Shown here: positions 1 through 9,104 of the stretch, one piece after another
Position numbering within the stretch: position 1 is the stretch's first letter
Layout: each line of letters opens with the position of its first letter
Source of the DNA: Sphacelaria rigidula
Taxonomy: Eukaryota > Phaeophyceae > Sphacelariales
Length of the DNA stretch: 21,330 nucleotides
Direction of reading: 5' to 3'
Assembly (NCBI GenBank): GCA_964200075.2
Contig: CAXNAA020000434.1
Location: 1-21,330 of the forward strand
The notes under the pieces: model-generated
Told to the model about the DNA's origin: nothing
Database searches by the model: none
The model's input: the letters and a program-made list of their open reading frames with translations, nothing else
Made by a program: the position numbers and the translations under genes

Positions 1-166
1 GTTGCCGAGCTTACGCAGTGAGTGGCGTGTTTTACAGCGTCATCGCCAACCGACGCCAACCCCATCGGGGGTCCGCAAAAACTGGGAGGGGGGACGGGGA
101 AACAACTGAATGTGTCAACCCTCGCAAGCCGACAAAAATGTGGTTCTTCTGTGTTGCTTCGATCAG

Positions 167-1359
167 AACGAGCGTCTCAAGAAGGAGAACGTCTCTTTGC
201 GATGGCGATTGGCTATGGCCGGCGACAGGAAACAGAAAGCTGAGAAAGAAGAAGGCGTACAGGATCTCAACTACCTACTGGCCTCAAAAGAGGTCAAGAT
301 ACGTGCTCTCGAGGACCAGGTCAGCTACCGAAAAAACACGTCACGACACGACACTACTAAAGAAACGGGCGCTCAATTCTCTTCCATGTCATACAGTAGC
401 AATGTCCGCAGAGTCCGCGGGAATCTCTTCATACTTGACGGAGGTAATAGATTGTATGTTTTCATAAAAGCTTCCCTCGCATCATGTATCAGAAGTGGGA
501 CTCGTACGAATGTGATATGATTGTGGTGCCATGAATTTTATTATCTTTCGCCATTGTCCACGGAAATAGACACATTAATCCTGACAGACGAGTTGGAGAA
601 GAATGTTGCCAAGTGGAGGCATATCTACAACCGATGGGGTGTTTCAAGAGTTTTTGTCGAGTAGATGACGTTATGGTTCAAGCAAAGGGTGAACTTCTCG
701 GTGTGGTCACTGCTAGCATTATTGTTCGCAGAATTGGAGATGGTTGCGGGGTATCTTCTGGTCACGCGGTGACGCGTCTGTTTGAGTCATGACAGTAGAT
801 CCTTAGTTCGTTGTCCCTGGGTTGGCGTCCCACCTCCCCAGTCTGGCACTAGTCCCTCCGGCCCTCCAGCAACAACTCCCTGTAAAGTAGACTATGTTAC
901 AAACTGTTCAAGAGGGTTTTGGGTCCCTTCTTCTCACGCTTCTATCTTGCCATCGGGTGTTCCAGTCTCCATCGAACGGGCATTGTGTGGGTGCCAATCC
1001 GTCTTTGGAGTGTACTATATGTTGTTTTGTTTCACCCCCTTTTCGATTCTTCTCTTCTATCTTGAAAAGTGTTGCGCGAGTTGAGTCGAATCGCGTTGTT
1101 CGAAGCAAAAGCACACCCGGAATAGACCACCTTCAAATTGGATTCCTGGGGTAAGGTTGGGTTACCAACCCAACTCATTGAAAACTCCCGCTTTATTATA
1201 ACACGAATCCGTCTATTTGAACAGCACTGATACATCTATTCACATGTCAATGCCGTCATTTTGCACGTGTCAACCACCGCCGGCAGTTGATTGCGACTGC
1301 GAAGGAAGCTGGCGAGGAGTCATCTCATCTAAAAATGCGTATAATGGAGATGGAAATGG
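167..1359 (+). CDS. Coiled-coil exons of a spliced gene, partial at the 5' end
   Basis: Three exon-like blocks encode a charged helical segment. Exon 167-319 follows a pyrimidine-rich acceptor ending in cag and ends at CAG|GTCAGC; it is 51 codons, phase 0 at both ends, and contains NERLKKENVSLRWRL and ASKEVKIRALEDQ. Exon 593-638/640 (LEKNVAKWRHIYNRW) continues the heptad, with hydrophobics at I, L, L, V, W spaced 3-4-4-3 across the junction. Exon 1287-1359 reads LIATAKEAGEESSHLKMRIM and ends in phase 1, which fits the exon at 1742. A mini-exon at 732-750 (ELEMVA) is possible, but its phase does not connect to 1287. The true start lies upstream of the window or is unrecognised. A coiled-coil stem before a catalytic domain would suit a Golgi glycosyltransferase, but this is inference. 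Exon 1 is the most certain; the donor near 639-641 is ambiguous. Confidence 0.5.
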
Positions 1360-1741
1360 GTATTGTGGGCGCAACCAATATGCAAAGCCCAGAGTCGCTT
1401 GGAGACTTGTGACAGAAACCAGCTGCGTATTACTTCCTGGCAACTCCGTCTATTTTGTGCTATCTGCGGATTGTGACACCATTCATGTTGCGTACCTCAC
1501 GTAACATCTCGCGTGTACGTGAAGAGCACACCCATAACGTGTACTGTTGTAATAAAGCGCAGATCGGATGGATAAGTGTGTTTTTTATGGCAGTCATCGC
1601 ATGCAGTGGCACTTTCTAGAGGACGCTCGGATGTTCACCAAAATCACGTGTACATTACTTGTCCGTAGGGCACCCGCAGTATGGAGTACAAAAGTACTCG
1701 GCTGATGATGCGATTTGAGTGAGATTATTTTCTACGTACAG

Positions 1742-3846
1742 CAAAGCAGTGCACATCACACATGGATGGAAGGCCTGTCGTATACTCATCTTCAAGGTAT
1801 GTGTGTATCATTAACCCCTTCGAAGTGACAATCGAATCCTTTGAGTGTAACCTAGTTTAGTCAAGTGTGTTGGTACGAAATAACGATCGAATTTATCATT
1901 GCAGAATTATTGTCCTTACTTGTCCGCATGGTCACTCCGAGTGGTGTCGACGCTTTGTTCGTTTGTTTATTGCATTCTTCTTGCCTGACCACAGCGAACA
2001 AAGCATGTGTGTGTTCGATTCGCACCGGTCGGTGTTCGATACTATAGACACACCTCATGTTCGCGCCTACGGTATGTCTACCTGGCGTGCTGCCCGAGAC
2101 GATGAGTCTCCGGGTCTCCTACTACAGACTGCTGTTGTTGAATTCCCCTTGCAGAAGGTACCGCGAAGCAAGGCGTATCTGAAAGAGATCATGTTTCATA
2201 TCATCTCTCTAATTATTATTGGATTCTTAAGCAAGAATTTGCCTGTGAGCCGGGTGATGAGCAGTTCACAGCAGCGCTTGTCACGCAAGAAAAAAGAATC
2301 ACCGGAGATCCCACGGGACGGGACGGGAATCCCCGTCCCGCGTCGTGTTTTGGCGACAAAAAAATGGTTCCGTCTCGCCCCGTGCTTGTTTTGGCGACGG
2401 GAAAACGTTCCCGTTCCGTCGCGTCCTCACGGGAATATTCCAGACAATTTTCACGGGAATTCCCGTCAGTGTGAAAGGGACTGCCCGTCTAGGAACCGGA
2501 AATTCTCATCCAATCTGAGGGGAAACGTTTTTCCATTATTTTCAGACCCCGGTCTCTTCCAGTCTATTCTTGACTTACATACCACATGAGGGGATGAACG
2601 GTCGCAATCATCGTGACTAAGCACGCTTAATGTGACCAGGTCTTGTGACGGGAGTTCGGGACGGGACGGGACGGGCGTGCACGTCGGAATCGGGGTGAAA
2701 CAAGATAAAATAGTCTTTGTTGTGAATTCCCGTTCCCCCGGAATCCACGGGACGGGACGAGACCGTCCTTCCGTCGCGATCATGAGTCGATCGCAGTGCC
2801 GTTATTGGATGCTGTATCTCAACGTCGTTGATTGTATCTTCGCAAACAAAATTATGCCCCCATTGTGATATCTCAACAAAGTCAACCCCGATGTGAATCC
2901 ATGAAAGCTGTGAAGCGTACAGATCGATCTACCGTTTCGCCCCAGGGTTGTCCTTGACAGATTCCTTCACGATAAAGAAATATAGAAGAGCACCCCGCGG
3001 TGACCCGGTGCAAACGAGCTAGGCTAGAATTAGCACAATGAAACCTACCTAGTGCTCACGTTGATTACAGGGAAATACAACCCTAACCGGGAGTTCGATC
3101 TATAGGCTTCACAGCTGGGGCGGACGCTGGGATTTCCTCTTGTCAAGCTGTCACAATTACCACTGAGCTATACTCAGTCAGCGCTGACTGAGTAGCTGAC
3201 TGAGAAGCTCAGTGGTTACTCTGTATTGTGACATCATTGTGCTTGTTTCGAGGCGTTTCACACATATCCCATGAGGATGGGCAGGACAGGAATTCCCGTC
3301 CCGTCCCGTCCCGTCCCGCTCTTGCCAGTCCCCATTTTTTCTAATTTCAAAATTTCCGTTCCATCCCGTCACTATTTTGGCGACGGATACGTTCCAGTCC
3401 GGTCACGTCATTTTCTCTGCGACAGAGAATCGTTCCCGTCCCGTCCTGTCATTTTTTTGCCGACAAAAAATCGTTCCCATCCCATCTTGTTCGACGCGTC
3501 CCGTCAATTTTTACCGACGGGAAAGCGTTCCCGCTCCGTTCCGTCGTCTTGTTGGCGGGAATTTCCGCCCTGGTTCACAGGGCGAGAACTACAGAGTAGT
3601 TAATACGTCACAGTTTCTCACCAATTACGGCGGAACGATGAAAAATAGTCGGATGAGGAATCACCTCATTATAGATACCCCTTGACCTCACCAGCTAGCT
3701 GTTTGATACAGCAGAGCCCTGGGATCTGTACTCGAGAAAAAGTGATCGTGAAAACCGCGACGCACCGTGTTCTCAGTGGCTTGCATGGACTGAAACCGAC
3801 TGCTTTATGATCAATAATGAATGGGTCAAACCTTTCACCTCGCAGG
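1742..3846 (+). CDS. Four phase-compatible exons of a possible GT-A-type glycosyltransferase, partial
   Basis: Exons 1742-1796, 1905-2071, 2155-2244 and 3712-3846 are separated by GT-AG introns of 108, 83 and 1467 nt. Donors are AAG|GTATGT, ACG|GTATGT, CCT|GTGAGC and AGG|GTGTGG; acceptors end tgcag, tgcag and tacag. All phases agree (2, 1, 1), so only one frame stays open. The product begins with a hydrophobic strand (RIIVLTCPHGHSEW), continues through RAYEGTAKQGVSERDHVSYH and LSNYYWILKQEF, and then has a block QWLAWTETDCFMINNEW. That last block has the hydrophobic-acidic-x-Asp layout of the DxD region in GT-A glycosyltransferases (here ETD). The middle block recalls GT13 (N-acetylglucosaminyltransferase I-like), while the DxD block also recalls GT34. 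Family assignment is weak; the gene itself is better supported. No downstream catalytic exon was recognised. The large intron carries GGGAC arrays and SINE heads. Confidence 0.6.
2300..2780. repeat. GGGAC/GTCCC degenerate array, copy 1
   Basis: This stretch is built from runs of GGGAC and its complement GTCCC, with spacers of the type TTTTGGCGACGGGAAAACG and the palindrome GGGAATTCCCG. It lies in the intron after the exon ending at 2244. The same family recurs at 3280-3600 and 13480-14300. Long ORFs across it encode only Arg/Pro/Ser/Val-rich low-complexity peptides and are not genes. Confidence 0.8.
3090..3170 (-). repeat. tRNA-like SINE head, minus strand
   Basis: On the minus strand an A-box-like TAGCTCAGTGG (3160-3170) is followed, 58 nt downstream, by a B-box-like AGATCGAACTCC (3090-3101). 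These are the internal RNA polymerase III promoter elements of a tRNA gene. The region between them does not fold as a proper cloverleaf, so a tRNA-derived SINE or tRNA relic is more likely than a working tRNA. Confidence 0.45.
3151..3232. repeat. Inverted pair of tRNA-like heads around a perfect 20-bp palindrome
   Basis: A perfect palindrome CTCAGTCAGCGCTGACTGAG sits at 3173-3192. On either side the sequence continues as inverted copies sharing AGCTCAGTGGT and TTGTGACA, so two tRNA-like heads face away from each other. The right arm carries an extra 11-nt duplication (gctgactgaga). The second head (A box near 3205-3215) runs on the plus strand. Confidence 0.6.
3280..3600. repeat. GGGAC/GTCCC array, copy 2, with about 40-bp periodic spacers
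   Basis: GTCCC runs alternate with A/T-rich spacers containing CGAC. The CGAC positions are near 3381, 3420, 3461 and 3514, giving steps of 39, 41 and 53, so the array has a loose period near 40 bp. It lies upstream of the exon at 3712 and is non-coding. Confidence 0.75.
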
Positions 3847-4339
3847 GTGTGGGATATGTTTATGTACGAGCAGTCATGAGCAAGAGTTGATACGCGAACT
3901 AAGCTCCGTATCGAGATGCACGGACTTCTAAATGGCCTATGCGGCGAACGAAGCGATCGTTTGTTTCCATTTTTCACACACAAGTATGTACGGTTATTGA
4001 ACCGTGTAATGCTCGTTGAAGTACAAGGGATCCGGCCGATCTATTCCCGCGTTTTTACAGTCATCTTTATGCGAAAAGCCATAATTACAATTAAGCCTTT
4101 CCCCCGTTACCCGACTGAGCAAGTTTCAACTTGGTTACCTTCGAATGATTTGACGGGAGATAACACCCCCTTCCCCCTGGATATGCGCACCCATCCAGTT
4201 CCGCCGCATATATCACACATGGCACACACTTTGTCGCGATCATCCGTGTCTTGGTGTCTGACCTTAAGCAATCACTATACCTATCGCAGGGTAGTGTTGA
4301 AGTTAGCTCCCCTGATTCAACTCGGCAAGATGCTCTCAG
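3847..4339 (+). other. Inter-exon stretch with one weak exon candidate
   Basis: No confident gene is seen. An open frame at 4061-4290 follows a tttttacag acceptor, is in phase with the exon ending at 3846, and reads IFMRKAIITIKPF and later SNDLTGDNTPFPLDM. It could end at AGG|GTAGTG in phase 0, which matches the Kelch exon at 4340, but the intron would then be only 49 nt. Treat it as a possibility only. Confidence 0.25.
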
Positions 4340-4594
4340 CCCAAAGAACAGCCTAGAAATCGTGTCATCTGCAAAGTCATGACTCCCAAGCTCACATGGG
4401 CTCCTGCAAGGGAGACTGGAAGCCAGCGAGAGAGGCCCTGCGGAAGATCCGGGCACACGTTGACGGCTATGGGTCCCAATGTGTACATGTTCGGTGGTCT
4501 TGCCGAAAATTCATCACCTGCTGGCCCATCAGACGAGATGTGGCTGCTCACCATGAGCTCGACGGACGTACGATGGCATGCGTGCTCGAAGAAG
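4340..4594 (+). CDS. Kelch-repeat protein exon, partial
   Basis: This exon encodes a Kelch beta-propeller blade. Counting from the Met at 4379, residues 22-40 read GRSGHTLTAMGPNVYMFGG, with the diagnostic R-x-GH, conserved aromatic and double Gly, followed by a DEMWLL strand at 52-57 and a Trp at 66 (DVRWHACSKK), as expected for one complete repeat. The exon ends at AAG|GTGAGA in phase 0. It may start at the Met at 4379, or may be internal, since the frame is open back to a cag acceptor at 4339 (PKEQPRNRVICKV). Kelch propellers usually mediate protein-protein contacts. The remaining blades were not found with confidence downstream. Whether it belongs with the upstream glycosyltransferase-like exons or is a separate gene is unresolved. 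Confidence 0.75.
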
Positions 4595-5171
4595 GTGAGA
4601 TGTGAACGCCGTTGCTGCTGTGCCACATGCACGCACTTGTTGCCAAGAACATGGGAAGTAAAACGAACACTTCCTCCGTCCCATAAGTAAAGTCCGTTAT
4701 GATCACATCGACCCTTAACCGTGTCCAATGCCGTAGGCGATATATATATATGTCAATCTTCGTTTTTTTTAGTTGAATTGCGTTTTTTTTTTTCCTGCTT
4801 GCGCAGGCAGGATCAAGCGTCCGCGAATGGCCGAAATACGATCAGTCAGCCCAGAAATGGCCATATTTTGCCCCTTTTCCTTACCACAGAGAAGAACCCT
4901 GGAAACACGAAAAACGGCAAAAATCGCGAAAAAAAGTGTAACGGGCTCTTTTTCTCCGGTTCATCGCTGGCATACGATAGTTATGCCTAGTCCGAAACCA
5001 CTCATTTACATTGCAGCCTTCGATTACTTCAAAACAAGCCAAATTCGTCGAATTTCGGCCGACAATGTACACACAGATTGGCAAAATTGGGTCGAAATTT
5101 GGCCATGTTTGACCCGACGATTCTAGGGTTGTACAACTGTAGATCGATCGTTTTGTTTCTGTTTTTTCCAG
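4595..5171 (+). other. Probable intron, no recognised gene
   Basis: It begins with the GTGAGA donor of the Kelch exon. It includes a TA run near 4741 and T runs, and a strong-looking acceptor (T-rich tract then gcgcag at 4806). The frame after that acceptor contains PRNGH, faintly Kelch-like, but it decays into A-rich low complexity. It ends at a second strong acceptor (gttttttccag, to 5171). Confidence 0.4.
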
Positions 5172-5299
5172 TGGCCATCTCCACAACTATATATTTTCAA
5201 CGAACCTGACCATAACATCGTGAGCACCTCCATTGGCGAGGTACGGCCTATCCCTCATAACAGACTTCACTCATGGGACAGAGGAAGTACTATTATAGC

Positions 5300-6500
5300 T
5301 AGGGCTGTGGACTGGCTGCTCTGGCCAGTCAAGTTTAAACTCGCCGCGCCAGCGGCCAGTACATCGATATTTTCCCCGTTAATCGGCTTCGCCGATTTCC
5401 GCAAACGCTCCCCCCCCCCGGGTGGTGAGGGGGGGCCGCGGGAGCGCCGCCGGAGGCGAGAAAGATTGCGTTATTTGGCTTGTTTCCTCTTCAAAAGTGT
5501 TGGAAATATGTAGTAGAAGATGTGACCCCTCACATAGAGGAGCCAGCTTATAGTCTTCGATGGCATTCAAATCCCATTCAAAGTGATGAGCAATTTGAAA
5601 ATCATTCATCTGTACTATGCAGCAGCAGACTCTCCGTGAGTAAAGGAGGATGCAAACAAGCCAAGGCTGACAGCACGCGGGGATAAGGTATGCTAAATAT
5701 ATAAAAAATAGCCTTCATTTTTTTGGCGGGGGAGAGGTTCGGGCGTACTCGTAAAAAAATGGTCGTTTACCATACTAAAACGCCCTAAACCAGTGGAAAA
5801 AACAAAAGTGACCCACTGTTTATGGCTCATTATGCCCTACGAGTAGCGAGGTCCCACAAAAAAAATCAAAACACAAACACCAAACGTGGGCCGTTAAGTG
5901 GCCTGCAACATACTGTTCCGAATTTTTGCCGACCCGGTTTTGAAACGGCCCATTCGCAATTTAATACTTAGAGTTGGACCCTAAAATTTGGTATGGACAA
6001 TCAATAGGGCACAATAAAAAAAAATGCGTGGACCCCAAGATATATATATACATATATTCATGAGTTAAAGGCAATAATCAGTTTTCAGGTTTCAGTAAAA
6101 TGCCGTTAAATCGTGAAGAAAAAATTGTTGGGTCCATGCATATGTATTATTTATTGTGCCCGATTGATTGTCCATGCCAAATTTTGGGGGCCAACTCCAA
6201 GGATTAAATTGCGAATGGACCGGCAAACTCCAAATCCGCTTCTAGGCTGGCCCAGCTCATACCACGAGTACTGTCTGTACTTGTACTGCTGTCAGGTGCA
6301 GGCCCCAATTATACTGTAATTTTGTTCGTAATAATGTAAGCATCTTTGTTATAAACTCACCACACTAGAATTGGTATAAACATAGCCGGTAACGGCAAAC
6401 TTCAAATAAACGGGATAAACTGGAGTCCCCATAACCAGTTCCAGTTAAACTCCAGTTCCAGTTTAGTCGCCAGTACAAGCTGGTCCAGTTCACAGCCCTG
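5300..6500. mobile_element. Non-autonomous hAT-like DNA transposon, 1.2 kb
   Basis: Left end TAGGGCTGTGGACTGG and the complement of the right end CAGGGCTGTGAACTGG form a terminal inverted repeat matching at 14 of 16 positions, of the hAT type. Flanks ATTATAGC (5292-5299) and ATAATATC (6501-6508) agree at 6 of 8 positions, consistent with an aged 8-bp target-site duplication. Subterminal ACTGG motifs recur near both ends, especially at 6420-6490. No transposase ORF is visible, so the element would depend on a partner in trans. A long foldback lies inside (5950-6219). Confidence 0.65.
5950..6219. repeat. Long foldback inverted repeat inside the hAT-like element
   Basis: The arm at about 5950-6035 is the reverse complement of about 6130-6219, with few mismatches; both contain CATTCGCAATTTAAT, AAAATTTGG and ATGGACAATCAAT. 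The loop of about 95 bp includes a TA run. Such a foldback could extrude as a cruciform or give double-stranded RNA. Confidence 0.8.
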
Positions 6501-6569
6501 ATAATATCACTGCGTGCTCTTGTGCCGTATTTGAATATTCGCTGCACGGACCACATAATTCCAGGATAG

Positions 6570-6977
6570 CGTCCGTAGCCCTGTGCCTGAAGGTCAGAGA
6601 GGATACCTCAAACTCGGTGGAATCTCCGATGCCCGATCGCGTATAACGATGTCGCTAAAAATGCCACCTAAAACCAGAAGCAACCCGCACGAACCACCCG
6701 GTGCCAGTCCAATGAACAAGTGGAGCACCAGCTATTTTGCTATCTTGCTACGCGCAATCTCGTACCAAACATACTATAGTTCTGCGTAAAGTGACCGCGT
6801 CATGTATCGTGCAATTGTGCTTAGGAATGAGCACGATGCTCCTGGTACTCTGAATTTCCAGGGAGTTGTCAGTACTCAGTGTGTTGTCGCCCCATTTATT
6901 CTGGCGCGAGTCTGCACCTTTCGGTATATGTGGGCGCATCAGCCGGGGTCACACACGAGGAAGGTCAACACTGGAGC
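6570..6977. other. No confident gene
   Basis: Short overlapping open frames exist on the plus strand (for example from 6583), but I see no recognised domain and no convincing pair of splice sites. It is probably intergenic, intronic or a decayed exon region. Confidence 0.3.
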
Positions 6978-7232
6978 TTTTTCTTTTTTATTTGTTTTTT
7001 GTACCTTACCTTCCTTCTGTGGTGCTCGCCTTTCTTTTTTATCGCGAGAGAGGTTCAGCAGTCGCTTTCCCTCGTCGACCGTTAAGTCGACTTTTGTCTA
7101 CCCACAACATAGTCGCTCTCCACTGTTGGGCATGGTGTCAGAAAAAATCCCAGATCGCTCCGAGATTTGAATCCCCCTACTCAACCGTCAGAAGATTCCG
7201 AGGTTACCAACTGAACCACCGGGGCGACCGGT
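6978..7232 (-). mobile_element. tRNA-derived SINE, minus strand
   Basis: Read on the minus strand, the unit begins GCCCCGGTGGTTCAGTTGG. It has an A box TGGTTCAGTTGG (7207-7218) and a B box GGATTCAAATCTC (7162-7174) 32 nt apart, as in a tRNA gene. The acceptor and T stems do not pair properly, so this is not a functional tRNA. A body of about 160 nt follows and ends in an A-rich tail (plus-strand T-rich stretch 6978-7000), the usual SINE layout of Pol III head, body and A tail. No exact target-site duplication was seen. Confidence 0.6.
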
Positions 7233-7660
7233 ATTACTCAGTATTCCAGAGTAACTGGAGTAGTCGATTGCCACCGCAAGTGAGTATTCCAGAGTACCTG
7301 GAGGATTATTGAATTTTCCCACGTACTGAGTATTTCAGGTTATACAACAAGGGTATCCACTGCCGCCGAGATACTGAGTATTCTAGAGTCCCTAGAGTAT
7401 CGACTACCTAAGAACTGAGTATTCTAGAGTCCCTAGAGTATCGACTGCCTAAGAGCTGAGTATTTTAGAGTACCTGGAGTACTGAATCCTCGAGAGTACT
7501 GACTGCTGAGTATTCCAGAGTACCGACGACTTTCAATTACTGGGTATTCCAGGGTATAACTGGAGTATGTAATAGACCGCCGAACGTACTGAGTATTCCC
7601 AAGTACACAGGTTATCCACTTCTGGTGACATAACGGAGTATTTCAGCGTGTCTCGAGTAT
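7231..7660 (+). repeat. GAGTATTCCAG minisatellite, about 42-bp period
   Basis: Diverged tandem units have the core CTGAGTATTCCAGAGTACC followed by GGAGTATCGACTGCC. Cores start near 7238, 7280, 7325, 7374, 7415, 7456, 7506, 7540 and 7589, with steps mostly 41-50. Related arrays lie at 19725-19840 and 20695-21060, and a single core precedes the element at 9081. Confidence 0.85.
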
Positions 7661-8486
7661 CGAGTGCCGACAAGTCTTAGAAACTCCTGTGAGGCCGAGG
7701 CTCACCATACCCCCCCAAAATGCGATTATTTGCTGGTTGGTCGTAAATGTATAGTAGATAATCGCGCTGATGATCAACCATGCGCTCTCAAGAGAGTGCA
7801 GTCCACGCATACCCCAGACCGGTCACAGCTAGTCCACAACACTACAGTGCAGTGGTACAGTGCCGGGCCGCTCATAAGAAACAGCTATTTTAAGCGGACT
7901 CAAAACCTAACTTTGTCAGCCGATACGAGCGCTACTTCTTATATATTTCACCATTTCTTGTGTCTTGCCGAGAAAATTATATATATTTCTTATTTTGGTC
8001 ATTTCTTATTCCCACCCCAGCAATTTCTCCATGTTTCTTACACCAGCTATCCTTTATACATACGAACTTTCATGGCATGAAATTGATCAATTTCCTGCCG
8101 CTCAATTTTTTACCATGTCCCATCTTTCGAGCTCATTTTTTAGGCAAATTTCTTTTTTTTTCGATAATCTTGGGCTCAATTTTTTACACAGGCATTTCGT
8201 ATGAGCGGGTCGGCACTGTAGTCGATTACAGTACAGCGCAGCAGAGCACTGCAACCGCACTGAAAACCGCAGTCCTACAAAATATACCGATCTATGTCTA
8301 ACGCTGTCACCGACAGATGAAATTGTTTGCTTCCTGAACATGTGATTCCCAGCTCGGTGTCAGGGCAACGGCGACGTGCCTCGGGGGGTGATAGCCGACA
8401 ACGAGCATAAAATACAACAGCACAGCATAGCACAGCACAGCGCAGAGCACAGTACAGTTATCGGAGAGATGTAAGCCGATCCATGT
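7661..8486. other. Mostly non-coding; short direct repeats and a CAGCA tract
   Basis: A frame near 7680-7790 (KCDYLLVGRKCIVDNRADDQ) is mildly protein-like but lacks clear boundaries. The motif GCTCAATTTTTTAC occurs twice about 75 bp apart (near 8099 and 8174). A CAGCA/CAGAGCA-type tract lies at 8418-8458. I see no reliable gene. Confidence 0.35.
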
Positions 8487-8795
8487 TTGCACCAGTTTGT
8501 GTGCAGTGGTGCTGGCGGCTTGTGCCCCCGATCACGCTGCTGCCAACCGTGGCTGGACGGGTACGGAAGAGTGGCAGACTCTGCCATTACTGCACCTTGC
8601 AGTCATTGCGTACTCCCCATTCACTTCATTCCCCACGTGCTTGTTGCTGTTGTTATGTTGGACGGGCCTGCTTTGATTTGTGTCAACAGAGGGGGTGGTG
8701 AACTTGGGTTCTTGGATACCTTTCTTGTACTCTACAACCAGCTGATGGATATCGCACAAAACAAATGGCGATATTTCCATACTACAATCAAGTAA
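8487..8795 (+). CDS. Likely 3'-terminal coding exon, unknown protein
   Basis: The frame is open from 8487 and ends at TAA (8793-8795). The most protein-like part follows an acceptor at 8687-8689 (gtgtcaacag): GELGFLDTFLVLYNQ then LMDIAQNKWRYFHTTIK and stop, about 35 codons. The exon would therefore be 8690-8795, with the upstream part of the frame either intron or coding. The GxLGFLDxF string loosely recalls the G-D-Q-G-F-L-N motif near the C-terminus of some GT-A glycosyltransferases, which would suit the gene ending at 3846, but no link was traced. Function is unassigned. Confidence 0.45.
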   Translation: MHQFVCSGAGGLCPRSRCCQPWLDGYGRVADSAITAPCSHCVLPIHFIPHVLVAVVMLDGPALICVNRGGGELGFLDTFLVLYNQLMDIAQNKWRYFHTTIK

Positions 8796-9080
8796 TAGAT
8801 ATATACCTATGCCATCTGAACACCACATCGTATCATGTTTGCCTCGGCACCAGTACGTGATTATAGTATAGGATAGGTCTTGCTATGTTATCACCTCTGC
8901 AAGCTTGTTTTTCTGTGTGGAGAGAAAAATGCGCGTTTTTGATTGCTGGCCGCTTCATCTTTCCACCCTCTGCTCATGTGATTGGTTTTCAAGCACCACC
9001 ACCAGAAACTCAAAAAAATGTACGCCAACGCTACATTTATGTTGCACTAGCACGCCCTGGGGCCCAAACTACTGAGTATT
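8796..9080. other. Spacer, no gene seen
   Basis: This short stretch follows the stop at 8795 and may hold its 3' UTR. It ends with one ACTGAGTATTCC core of the minisatellite family directly against the terminal inverted repeat at 9081. Confidence 0.4.
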
Positions 9081-9104
9081 CCACACCCTGAACAATACAA
9101 TATG

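Larger units (their letters stand above)
5172..6569 (+). pseudogene. Exon-like frame interrupted by a hAT-like element
   Basis: After the acceptor gttttttccag only one frame is open, starting WPSPQLYIFNEPDHNIVSTS and continuing VRPIPHNRLHSWDRGSTIIA up to 5299, where the transposon at 5300-6500 begins. Its phase (0) matches the end of the Kelch exon at 4594. Skipping the element and one target-site copy (6501-6508) continues the frame with LRALVPYLNIRCTDHIIPG to a TAG at 6567-6569. Alternatively the exon ends at GAG|GTACGG (5240) and the element lies in an intron. The product is not recognised; a diverged Kelch blade is conceivable but not shown. Confidence 0.35.

Noticed and set aside
1867-2589. 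240-codon plus-strand ORF
   Set aside because: It starts at GTG, reads through two apparent introns and then into a GGGAC array. The spliced model in this region explains the protein-like parts better.
2245-3711. Extra exon at about 2954-3000 after cttgacag
   Set aside because: It is open for only about 18 codons in the needed phase before a stop, resembles nothing, and skipping it gives a better join to the exon at 3712.
4807-4990. Second Kelch exon (frame with PRNGH after a strong acceptor)
   Set aside because: Only one short motif fits. The linker is too long and the rest is A/K/N-rich low complexity without a double Gly.
7150-7232. Functional tRNA gene on the minus strand
   Set aside because: A and B boxes are present, but the acceptor and T stems do not pair and an A-rich-tailed body follows, so a SINE is more likely.
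7664-8080. 138-codon ORF
   Set aside because: It begins in the minisatellite and ends in AT-rich sequence encoding Phe/Tyr/Ser-rich peptide. Only a short middle part looks protein-like, with no clear splice sites.
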